The notes beneath the pieces were generated by a model, which saw only the letters and a program-made list of their open reading frames with translations, ran no database searches and was not told the origin of the DNA. Positions 43,571 to 51,110 of a stretch of 64,000 bases of DNA are shown here, piece by piece. Positions within the stretch are counted from its first letter, which is position 1. Each line of letters begins with the position of its first letter. The DNA is taken from the NCBI GenBank assembly GCA_029262235.1, contig JAJCZU010000004.1, positions 558,001-622,000 on the forward strand. The letters are read 5' to 3'. The DNA comes from Candidatus Eiseniibacteriota bacterium (GTDB taxonomy: Bacteria > Orphanbacterota > Orphanbacteria > Orphanbacterales > Orphanbacteraceae). Made by a program: the position numbers and the translations under genes.

Positions 43571-45757
43571 CTAGAAATGAATGATGCCTTCGATCTGGAA
43601 GCGTTCCTCGTCCTGAAGCGCCTGCTCGGCGTCCCGGATCGTGTCCCCGAGGCCGGGGTAGTTCCGCCGGGCGGCATCGCCGTTGGCGCCGCGGTCGAAC
43701 AGGAACGCGTCCCTTCCTATATTACTGTACTCATTGATCGTCTCGTCCACCACGTACGGATCGACTCCGTAGGAGAGGGCGATCTCGAGCCCCTGGCCGA
43801 ATTCCCACGCCACTTCCGCAAATGTCGACGCAAACGACGAAAAGAGGGCGAGAACCGGGTCATTATACTTCGCGAGGCGGGTGTCGCTCATGAGGCGCAC
43901 CTGCTTCCAGGGACGGGCCGTCAGGATGAAATACGTTTCGACGAGCTTCGGATCGCGCCCCTGCACGCCCGAAATTCGGCCGCGATACTCGAAATCGACC
44001 GCTTTCGGTTCGTAGATCGAGAACGCGAGGCCCGGCTTCCAGACCATGACATCCTCGCCGCCGAGCAGCGTCATGCGATGATACGAGACCTCGTGCTCGT
44101 TCTGCTCGAGCCAGAAGTTCCGCTTGTCGAACCAGAACTGATTCTCCCAGGGCGTCCGCGTGTCGTAATCGAAATTATACCAGTCGACTTGAACCCCTAT
44201 CGTGAGCCCGCGCAGGCCCTTGAAGCTCTTGTCGCCCGCGAGCGAGAACGTATTCAGGCTGTTCTCGAGCGTGTCGGGAATGCCCGTAGCGAGGAAGTTC
44301 TGCTCGTGCGTCTCGCGCTCCCAGGCGATTCCGAGGTCCATGTCCCACTTACTAATACGATACGAACCTCCCAGATGGATGCGGTTCGAACGGTCGAGTT
44401 CGTACGATTCCTTCGGAATGGGGCGCTGCTGTGAAATGATCTCGATCCCCGCAACGAGAACCGAGTCCTCTTCGATTTCGTCGTAAACGTTCACGGTGCG
44501 GACCGCCGCGTCCGCTTCGGTGCCGCCCCGGCCGACGACTTCGGCGCGCCCGTGCAGGAATTCGGCCGTGAACTTGTACGGTTTACTCGGATGGGAGTAC
44601 TGGATGTCGCCGCCGCCGGCGTACCACTGCTCCACGGTGTTCGCAAATCCGACCGCCGTGCCGAGCGTGTCGCCGAGGTCGGCTTCGTCATCAATCAGCA
44701 ATGTAAGCGTACCCGGATTGTAGCCCCGGTCGAGGCGGAAAGAGCCGCCGAACCGGAAGTTGTTCAGGGGGAGTCTGGCGCGCGCCGCGAAAACGTCCTT
44801 GTCGTTGTCGTCGTCCGTGACGTCGTAAGTCGTAAACGGGTTCGAAGAGATCGTTGCCCGGTCGGGGTCCGCAAATTCGAACCCGTCGAATTCGTTCTGG
44901 AGCGAGTCGAGCGTGCCGCGTGTCGTGCCGCCGTTCTCGAAATCGTCCGCGTAAAGCAGTGTGAGCGACAGATCGCGCCACTCGGTCGTCGCGATCGCGC
45001 CCTGCTGCCGATACCCGAATGCGTGGTCGTAGATCCCGATGCCGCCGACGATCTGCAGCGGATCGTCCCAGACGACGCGCATCGGATCTTCCCACGTCCC
45101 CACGGCTTCGTTGTCGAACAGCTTGATGTCGAAGTACTCCGTGTTCGCCGTGATCGACCCGCGGTCGAAGCGCATGTTCGTGCGCCAGAACTCCGTGACC
45201 GTGGCCTCGTTCTCGTTGTTGATATTCGTGAGCAGGTGGATCTGCGCGATCTCGTTGACGCGGATATTCCAGTCGAGGTCGATGTCCATCGACGGGCGTT
45301 CCAGTTCGTACTGATCGCCGCGGCCCGCGTTCTCACTCGACTTGTAAAGGCCGATCATGCGGCCGCCCAGCATGATTTTCGGCGAGAAGGCGACGTTCGA
45401 AGTGGCGGTGCCCACGATCTGCGTTCCCGCTGACGAAATTTCGACGACCGAGTTGCCGTAGCCGCCCGCAGTGCGCGGATTGTCGGGGTCGGCGATCCAC
45501 TGCCCGTCCACCACGAACTTGTATTCGTGCGAGCCGGCCGGCAGTTTCACCGTGGTCCGCCAGACATCGCCCTGCTTCCGCATGGCGTGTGTGGTGGTGT
45601 TCCAGTTATTGAATTCGCCGGCGACTGAAACGCTCCCCGCCTGCGGGTCCGAATGCGTGAACACGACCCCCATCGGAGTCACCTCGACCGCGGCGAATGC
45701 GTGCGGCGCGGTCAGCAGGAACGTCAGCGCGAGAGCCGCTCGAATGAACTTGTGCAT
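43571..45757 (-). CDS. Outer-membrane beta-barrel with N-terminal CBM48 domain
   Basis: A 728-residue exported protein (signal to about HAFA). Residues 23-108 are a CBM48 domain (VSVAGEFNNWNTTTHAM, GSHEYKFVVDGQWIADPDNP). The rest (about 120-728) is alternating hydrophobic/polar strands with many aromatic girdle residues and a C-terminal Phe (IEGIIHF), the sign of a BAM-assembled outer-membrane barrel of about 20 or more strands. This suggests a porin or channel with a fused starch/glycogen-binding module, perhaps to capture maltodextrins at the outer membrane. No TonB box or plug is visible. I do not recognise a named family for the full architecture. Confidence 0.72.
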   Translation of the reverse strand: MHKFIRAALALTFLLTAPHAFAAVEVTPMGVVFTHSDPQAGSVSVAGEFNNWNTTTHAMRKQGDVWRTTVKLPAGSHEYKFVVDGQWIADPDNPRTAGGYGNSVVEISSAGTQIVGTATSNVAFSPKIMLGGRMIGLYKSSENAGRGDQYELERPSMDIDLDWNIRVNEIAQIHLLTNINNENEATVTEFWRTNMRFDRGSITANTEYFDIKLFDNEAVGTWEDPMRVVWDDPLQIVGGIGIYDHAFGYRQQGAIATTEWRDLSLTLLYADDFENGGTTRGTLDSLQNEFDGFEFADPDRATISSNPFTTYDVTDDDNDKDVFAARARLPLNNFRFGGSFRLDRGYNPGTLTLLIDDEADLGDTLGTAVGFANTVEQWYAGGGDIQYSHPSKPYKFTAEFLHGRAEVVGRGGTEADAAVRTVNVYDEIEEDSVLVAGIEIISQQRPIPKESYELDRSNRIHLGGSYRISKWDMDLGIAWERETHEQNFLATGIPDTLENSLNTFSLAGDKSFKGLRGLTIGVQVDWYNFDYDTRTPWENQFWFDKRNFWLEQNEHEVSYHRMTLLGGEDVMVWKPGLAFSIYEPKAVDFEYRGRISGVQGRDPKLVETYFILTARPWKQVRLMSDTRLAKYNDPVLALFSSFASTFAEVAWEFGQGLEIALSYGVDPYVVDETINEYSNIGRDAFLFDRGANGDAARRNYPGLGDTIRDAEQALQDEERFQIEGIIHF

Positions 45758-45785
45758 GCTCGATTTCCTATGTGGTTGGGCGAAC

Positions 45786-47345
45786 TTAGAAGTTCCCTTT
45801 CATAATCAGACGAATGATGTCCTTGTTGTCCGCGCTTCCCGCGAGGTCGCCGTCGTTGACGGGGACCGCGTCATCGCCGATCCACCACGGACCGTACGAA
45901 AGAAACATCTCGAAGCTTTCCGCGGGGCGGAACTGCAGTTCGGAGAATATCCCCTTGCGCAGCCGCGCGGGGTCGTTGCCGAACGCGTAACGATTGTAGA
46001 TCTTGAGTTTCGATGTCAGGTTTACGGACGTTTCGAGCGACACGAGCTCTTTGCGGAGCGTGGTCTCGAGGTCCTTGATCTTGCCCTGCACGCGCATCCA
46101 CGCGAGCCGGCTTTCCACCTGCACTTCGCCGAACAGATCGTAGTTCTTGATCTCTTCAGCGAAAAGCGGGTTGCCGAAGTCCGTGGTCTTGCGTCTGTCG
46201 TACCAGATCTTGCTCGTGAAGCCGTTCACGTATTCCGTGTACATCTCGGCCCGGAACTGCTGGAACTTCTTGTCCTCGAAGCGCGTCCGGCGGTTTTCCT
46301 CCCAGTCGAGCGTGACCGTGATCGCGCGCCCGGGGATCAGGTACCAGCTGTTCAGCTTGTAGCCCACGAGATCGTTCGTGGCGTCGCCGAGGTTGGCCGT
46401 GTAGTCGTGTCCGAAATAGTAGTATTGCGGGGCGATGTTGTAGTAGCCGAGCCTCGGATTTCCGAAGCGGAGCGAGCGCAGTTCCGCTTTGAACGCGGCG
46501 TCGTTCGGGAGCAGTCGATTGAACTCGTCGATCTCCCATTCGTCGAACTGGAACGTGCCGTCAGGGGCCGCGTTCGAGCCCGCGATCCGGCTGTCCGCGT
46601 ATTCCACGAAGAGATCCATGTTCATCATCGTGTACCGGAAATCGAGCGCGTACACTTCGTTATAGCCGAGGCCGCTCTCCGTGTCGATGTCCTGGGTTTC
46701 GACCTTGCGCGCGTATGTCATGCCGGCGCGGAACCTGTTGTCCCAGAACGAGCGCCTGAGCCGGAACACGTGCGCGTCGTCGGTGCTCGTGGGAATCGCG
46801 TCGCCGCCGACCTGCGTCTGGCTCGAGAAGTCGCTCATGATATACGTGGCTTCGAAGCCCTTGTAGCGCCGCAGGTCGAGCCGCACGCCCTGCGCGTTTC
46901 CGCCGTCCGTCGTCTGCCCGCCCTGCACGATCTGCAGAAGCTGATTCTCGACCCAGAAACGGTCTTCGCGCGAGAAGAGGTACGAGTCGAACTCGCTGTT
47001 GTCCCCGAACTCCTTGCGGAACCGTATGTGGCTCTCCCGGTACTGGAAGAGCGGGCGTTCGTTGTTGTTCGAACCCGAGTTCCAGTCGGCTTCGAAGCGC
47101 ACGAACCCTTCGACACCCTTGCGCGGTGACGTGAAGACCCGGAACTGCGAGGCCGCCCAGGTGTCGTCGTTGTTCGACTCGAAATTCCACGGATAGAAAC
47201 GGTCCTGTTTGCGGACATCGAGCTGCAGCTGATACTCGCCTTCGACCCGCGTGAACGCGGCGGCATCCGAAGCGAGGAGCAGCCCGAGGAGAGGCGCGAC
47301 GACGATGGCGGTGCGCGCGAGAAGGCGGATCGTACGCGGGATCAT
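45786..47345 (-). CDS. Outer-membrane beta-barrel protein, unknown family
   Basis: A 519-residue exported protein (signal to about DAAAF) with antiparallel beta-strand periodicity throughout (YQLQLDVRKQDRFYPWNF, QFRAEMYTEYVNGFTSKIWY) and C-terminal Phe (MKGNF). Its strands resemble those of porin-like or alginate-export-like barrels, but no family is recognised. Start ATG overlaps the PorV-like stop as ATGA; the CBM48-barrel gene follows 28 bp later. It may form a second pore for the starch operon or be an assembly partner of the PorV-like protein. Confidence 0.65.
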   Translation of the reverse strand: MIPRTIRLLARTAIVVAPLLGLLLASDAAAFTRVEGEYQLQLDVRKQDRFYPWNFESNNDDTWAASQFRVFTSPRKGVEGFVRFEADWNSGSNNNERPLFQYRESHIRFRKEFGDNSEFDSYLFSREDRFWVENQLLQIVQGGQTTDGGNAQGVRLDLRRYKGFEATYIMSDFSSQTQVGGDAIPTSTDDAHVFRLRRSFWDNRFRAGMTYARKVETQDIDTESGLGYNEVYALDFRYTMMNMDLFVEYADSRIAGSNAAPDGTFQFDEWEIDEFNRLLPNDAAFKAELRSLRFGNPRLGYYNIAPQYYYFGHDYTANLGDATNDLVGYKLNSWYLIPGRAITVTLDWEENRRTRFEDKKFQQFRAEMYTEYVNGFTSKIWYDRRKTTDFGNPLFAEEIKNYDLFGEVQVESRLAWMRVQGKIKDLETTLRKELVSLETSVNLTSKLKIYNRYAFGNDPARLRKGIFSELQFRPAESFEMFLSYGPWWIGDDAVPVNDGDLAGSADNKDIIRLIMKGNF

Positions 47346-48235
47346 CGTTCGCCCCCGATCGGAATGGTGAGCGAACTCGTGAACGAGACGCCGAGAGTCT
47401 TGTGCGTGACGAAGCCCGTGTCGAGCTGCCAGCGTTCGGCGATCAGTCCGAAGCCGCCCCAGAATTCGTCATCGAGGAGCCCGCTCCGGAGCGCGAACAC
47501 GTCGTAGAAACGAACCTCGCCGCCGATGTTGACCGCGAGTTCGTCTTTCTTGTTGCGCGCTGTTCCGATCGAAACGACCGAGCTCTCGTTCCAGTAGTAG
47601 GCAAGTCCCGACTCGAACTCCGTGTCGACAGGCGATCCGCCGTTGCCGTCGATGAAGTCGAACTCCGGGTTTCCCAGATTACGAAGCGTGGCGCCGACGG
47701 CCACTTTCGCGTGAGGGCGATAGAGCACACCGACGTCGAGTGCGGCTTTCGTCTGCGAGCCGTAGTCGAAGCTTTCCGCGCGCGCCGTGAACTGGCTGTA
47801 CGAAACGCGCAGCAGTTTTACCGTGGCCCCGATCCCTACGGCGCCGATGCTCGGGAGTTCCGTCTTCCCGCCCCAGGCGAGCGCGAACGCGTCTTCGCTC
47901 TGTACGTCCTGCAGGCCGAGATGATGCCACGAGGCGCCGAGCGTGCCGAAGCGCGTCGGATACGCGGCGGCGATGTAGTTGATCGCGAGATCATTAATAA
48001 TGTAAGGGCGGTAGTGGTTGAAGAGCACGGCGACACGGTTCTGGTTCGCGAGCCCGCCGGGATTCCAGTGAATGGCAGAGGGGTCGTCCGCGATCGCATG
48101 AAACGCCGACCCCATTGAAAGGGCACGCCCGCCGACTTCCATGCGGTCGAAGTAAGCTTCCGCCGGGTCGCCCGTGACAAGCAGTACGCCTGCTGCGAGG
48201 CACGCCGCGAACCGGAATGTGCGTGCGATCTTCAT
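47342..48235 (-). CDS. PorV/PorQ-like outer-membrane barrel
   Basis: A 297-residue exported protein with the PorV/PorQ (FadL-like) opening motif AFHAIADDPSAIHWNPGGLA right after the signal peptide (GGRALSMG), followed by short beta-strands and ending with SLTIPIGGER. In T9SS organisms PorV carries cargo from the translocon to the surface attachment complex, and paralogs exist with other cargo roles. ATG 48235 overlaps the upstream stop by ATGA. Its co-transcription with a sorted CBM9-like protein and a CBM48 barrel suggests a dedicated shuttle for this operon; this is inference. Confidence 0.72.
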   Translation of the reverse strand: MKIARTFRFAACLAAGVLLVTGDPAEAYFDRMEVGGRALSMGSAFHAIADDPSAIHWNPGGLANQNRVAVLFNHYRPYIINDLAINYIAAAYPTRFGTLGASWHHLGLQDVQSEDAFALAWGGKTELPSIGAVGIGATVKLLRVSYSQFTARAESFDYGSQTKAALDVGVLYRPHAKVAVGATLRNLGNPEFDFIDGNGGSPVDTEFESGLAYYWNESSVVSIGTARNKKDELAVNIGGEVRFYDVFALRSGLLDDEFWGGFGLIAERWQLDTGFVTHKTLGVSFTSSLTIPIGGER

Positions 48236-49608
48236 CGAATCACCGAAAACGCTTTGTTCGAACTGTTCTGCCCGGGCTCGATCACGAGTCGCAGCACATA
48301 AATTCCGCCTGGCACCATTTCGCCGCGTTCGTCGCGCCCGTCCCACTGATCGTCTTCGGGCACCGCGTATTCCACAATGGAACGCTGCTCGTTGCGATAG
48401 AGCGTCTTGATGAGCTGTCCCTGGAGATCGTATACCTCGGCCGTCAAGTCCACGTTACGAAACTCGTCGCCGCTCGGCGGGTCCACGAGGAACGTGAACT
48501 CGAGTGGAAGGTCCTCCTCCGGCGAAACGACGGGACGAATGAGAACGATTTCGGAAATCGTGAAGCGAACCCCGAACAGCGGCGGCGCTGCGAGAAAGGA
48601 AACGCGGCGCGAAACGGCCACGCCGTCGAGATCCGGGAGGCCGTCGGCGACAACGGAGTCGACAGTGGACGAGTCGGGGAACAGGGACTGTTCCCCCGTG
48701 CTCGAGAGGTAATACGTGATGTCGAGGGGAACGATGGCGTAGTTGTCGACGGTCACGAGGTCGCTCGCCTCGGTCGTGTGTCCGCCGAAGTTGTCGGGGG
48801 CGGAATCCGGCCCGCCCGTGCCGTCGCCGCCCGCCGTCAGCACGGCCGCGAAACGAATCGTGTGCGCCGGGTCGAGGCCGTTCGGGAGCACGTAAGTCGA
48901 ATCCCCGGTCCGTTCGTCGTATGCGCGCACGAGCAATTCGGGAAAGAAGACCGTCCACGGGATGCGGGCTTCCATCGACCGCCCCTGCGCCCCCTGCGCG
49001 AACGTGGCGACAGTCTCGAACAGCGTGTTGTCGATCTGTGTCACCGTATTGGCGCCGGACGCCCGCCATGTCTGCGGCGTCGTATTGCCGTCCCAGGTGG
49101 CCATGAAGAAGTCGGGGAAGAAGTTGTTCGAGAATACGAAGTTGCGGCGCCACGCGTTCAGTTCGGTCATCTTTTCGAGACCGCCGTTCCGGTAGTCGAA
49201 CAGCAATATGATGTTGTTGTCCCATGCGATCCCGTCGACCGCGACGTAAAGGTTTTCCGCGTCCCAGCTGATCCAGATCTGATTGATATCGTTGTTGAAT
49301 CCCCACCGGGAATCGTCGGGGCGTTCCTGCAGAATGCGCTCCAGGCTGCCGTCGCCGTCGAGGTCCGTGAGCGTTTCTCCGAAAACGAACTCGTCTTCGC
49401 GCGAGAAATCCGTCGAGTTGCCGTCGATCAGAATGCGTTCGGTGAGATCCGGGGCAGTGGCGGCCAGGGCGATCCCGGGGAGAGAGCCATTCATGAGTGC
49501 GAGGCAGAGGGAAATGGCGGCGGCGGATCGCAGGCAGCAACCGGGGTTCGGCCGGCGCGCGCGGTGATGGTGCCGGATCCTGGAAATGATGTCCGATAGG
49601 GGTTTCAT
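48232..49608 (-). CDS. Secreted CBM9/DOMON-like protein with C-terminal sorting domain
   Basis: A 458-residue exported protein. The signal lies at about residues 25-50 (SAAAISLCLALMNGSLPGIA), preceded by an unusually long basic n-region. Its core carries sandwich strands of CBM9-like or glucodextranase-C-like type (ERILIDGNSTDFS, INQIWISWDAENLYVAVDG, RSMEARIPWTVFF). The C-terminus is a FlgD-Ig-like domain (VDLTAEVYDLQGQLIKTLY...DQWDGRDERGEMVPGGIYVLRL). First gene of the leftward starch-type operon; ATG 49608 was chosen over an upstream start because the latter lies within the promoter region and adds non-signal residues. Confidence 0.68.
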   Translation of the reverse strand: MKPLSDIISRIRHHHRARRPNPGCCLRSAAAISLCLALMNGSLPGIALAATAPDLTERILIDGNSTDFSREDEFVFGETLTDLDGDGSLERILQERPDDSRWGFNNDINQIWISWDAENLYVAVDGIAWDNNIILLFDYRNGGLEKMTELNAWRRNFVFSNNFFPDFFMATWDGNTTPQTWRASGANTVTQIDNTLFETVATFAQGAQGRSMEARIPWTVFFPELLVRAYDERTGDSTYVLPNGLDPAHTIRFAAVLTAGGDGTGGPDSAPDNFGGHTTEASDLVTVDNYAIVPLDITYYLSSTGEQSLFPDSSTVDSVVADGLPDLDGVAVSRRVSFLAAPPLFGVRFTISEIVLIRPVVSPEEDLPLEFTFLVDPPSGDEFRNVDLTAEVYDLQGQLIKTLYRNEQRSIVEYAVPEDDQWDGRDERGEMVPGGIYVLRLVIEPGQNSSNKAFSVIR

Positions 49609-49617
49609 GAGGGCCCG

Positions 49618-49647
49618 ATGATAGCACCAGGGGTAGAAAACGAACAA
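49618..49647 (-). promoter_or_regulatory. Possible promoter of the leftward CBM48/PorV operon
   Basis: On the minus strand TTGTTC (49642-49647), 18-bp spacer, TATCAT (49618-49623). The -10 matches five of six consensus positions, the -35 three. The start site would be only a few bases before the ATG at 49608, giving an almost leaderless mRNA. Weak evidence. Confidence 0.3.
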
Positions 49648-49688
49648 GCGGGGGGATAGTCGCCGCAGACGGTTGTGTGGAAGAGAGC

Positions 49689-49718
49689 GGCCCCGGAGCC
49701 TGTGGGTGCTCCGGGGCC
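49689..49718. terminator. Strong hairpin after the beta-helix lipoprotein gene
   Basis: Perfect 11-bp arms GGCCCCGGAGC (49689-49699) and GCTCCGGGGCC (49708-49718) with an 8-base loop, 28 bp after the lipoprotein stop on the minus strand. The following bases on that strand (GCTCTCTTCC) are pyrimidine-rich but not a clean U-tract, so it is a probable terminator, or an mRNA-stabilising end, separating the receptor genes from the next operon. Confidence 0.5.
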
Positions 49719-49745
49719 GGTGAGATCAGCACGCTTGTCGCAGCC

Positions 49746-51068
49746 CTAGTTCTGTGCGCTCGTCGTCCATCCGGCGGTCCAATCGGCCCCGGCGCCGCTG
49801 TCCATGGCGCCGATGAAATCGACGACTGTAAAAAAACCGTCCACCGGCGGGGTGGCCACGGGTACGGATCCATCGACCGCGGGTGATGACGCGCCGGGCG
49901 CAAATCCGGGGGCAATCAGATCGTACGGGCCTACGAGTGCCGGATCGAGCGTATGATTCTCGAAGCCCTCGGTCATCATCCAGCTGACTTCGTCGATCTC
50001 GTCCGTATCGGTCGGGAAATTCGAGTTCGCCCCGGCGATCCTGTTATCGAAGAAGATCGAATGGCGAAGCGAGAGCGCGCCGGAAGCGGCCTGCGACGCG
50101 GTCGCGGCCGTGGCGACGTCCACCCCTCCCTTGTTGAAGCCGAGGACGATCGCGTTTCGGATCGTGCCTGCCGTCCCTTCACGAAGAAGCAGGCCGGTGT
50201 CCGACTCGGGGCCGTTCGGATCGCCGATGATCGTCAGATTGTAGAGCGTGGGGTTCGAGCGAGGCGTCAGATCGTTGTTTGTGCCGTTGTTGTCGGCCTC
50301 GATGCCGTTGTCCGCATCGGCGCCGTTCTGTTGCGCGATCCAGAACTGGCCCCGGCCCGACCAGCCGTCGGTCCAGTCGAAGCTGTCGTCCCGTACGCCG
50401 GTGCAGAGTACGTATTTGGCGTCCACCGTCCCGCCGAAAAACTCGATGCCGTCATCTTGATTGTAGTGCACCTGCACGTATTCGACCGTCGTTCCGCGCC
50501 CGACTCCCTGGAACGCGATTCCGTTCAGTTCGTTGTCGGGGCTGAATTCCTGCCCGGCGAACTCGACACGCACATAGCGGAGCACGCCGCTGTTGTCGTC
50601 AGGATCGCTGCCGCCGTATGTGCCGGTGTTCCCCTCGCCCTGTGCGGTGGTGCCTGTATTCAGCGGGGCCCGCCCGTTGATGATGAGACCGCCCCAGTCG
50701 CCGCGCGACCGCGCACCCTCGACCTGGTCGCTCGTGAACACGATGGGCTCCTCGGCGGTCCCTTCGGCCATGATCTTCGCGCCCTGCGCGATAATCAGCG
50801 TTCCCGGCGGGTTGCCGACGCTCTCTCCGAAGATCGTAGTGCCGGACTCGATCGTAAGGGTGGCCCCGGTTCTCACGAACACGGCACCGCGTAGCAGGTA
50901 GCCTTCGCTGCTCTTCAGCGTGCGGTCGGCCGCGATCTCACCTTCCAGTATGACAATATCGCCGGAGCTGTTGTTGCTGCCGCCCGAATCGGTCGGGCTG
51001 CTGTCGTCGCCGCATCCGAATGCAACGGTGGTCATTGTGAGAAGCAAAATCAACTTGCGCAGGGACAC
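49746..51068 (-). CDS. Beta-helix lipoprotein partner of the TonB-dependent receptor
   Basis: A 440-residue lipoprotein (lipobox AFGC, then a Ser/Asp/Gly linker). The body is made of short parallel beta-strand rungs (GATLTIESGTTIFGES, GTLIIAQGAKIMAEGTAEEPIVF, FQGVGRGTTVEYVQVHYNQDDGIEFFGG) typical of right-handed beta-helix surface proteins. GTG start, six bases after AGGAGG, 42 bp downstream of the receptor stop. Such lipoproteins are often paired with carboxypeptidase-regulatory-like TonB receptors in FCB bacteria and presumably bind the ligand outside the cell. Ligand unknown. Confidence 0.75.
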   Translation of the reverse strand: MSLRKLILLLTMTTVAFGCGDDSSPTDSGGSNNSSGDIVILEGEIAADRTLKSSEGYLLRGAVFVRTGATLTIESGTTIFGESVGNPPGTLIIAQGAKIMAEGTAEEPIVFTSDQVEGARSRGDWGGLIINGRAPLNTGTTAQGEGNTGTYGGSDPDDNSGVLRYVRVEFAGQEFSPDNELNGIAFQGVGRGTTVEYVQVHYNQDDGIEFFGGTVDAKYVLCTGVRDDSFDWTDGWSGRGQFWIAQQNGADADNGIEADNNGTNNDLTPRSNPTLYNLTIIGDPNGPESDTGLLLREGTAGTIRNAIVLGFNKGGVDVATAATASQAASGALSLRHSIFFDNRIAGANSNFPTDTDEIDEVSWMMTEGFENHTLDPALVGPYDLIAPGFAPGASSPAVDGSVPVATPPVDGFFTVVDFIGAMDSGAGADWTAGWTTSAQN

Positions 51069-51110
51069 TGTGAACCTCCTGGACCGACGTTGTCGGTTCG
51101 TTCGTGAGCT

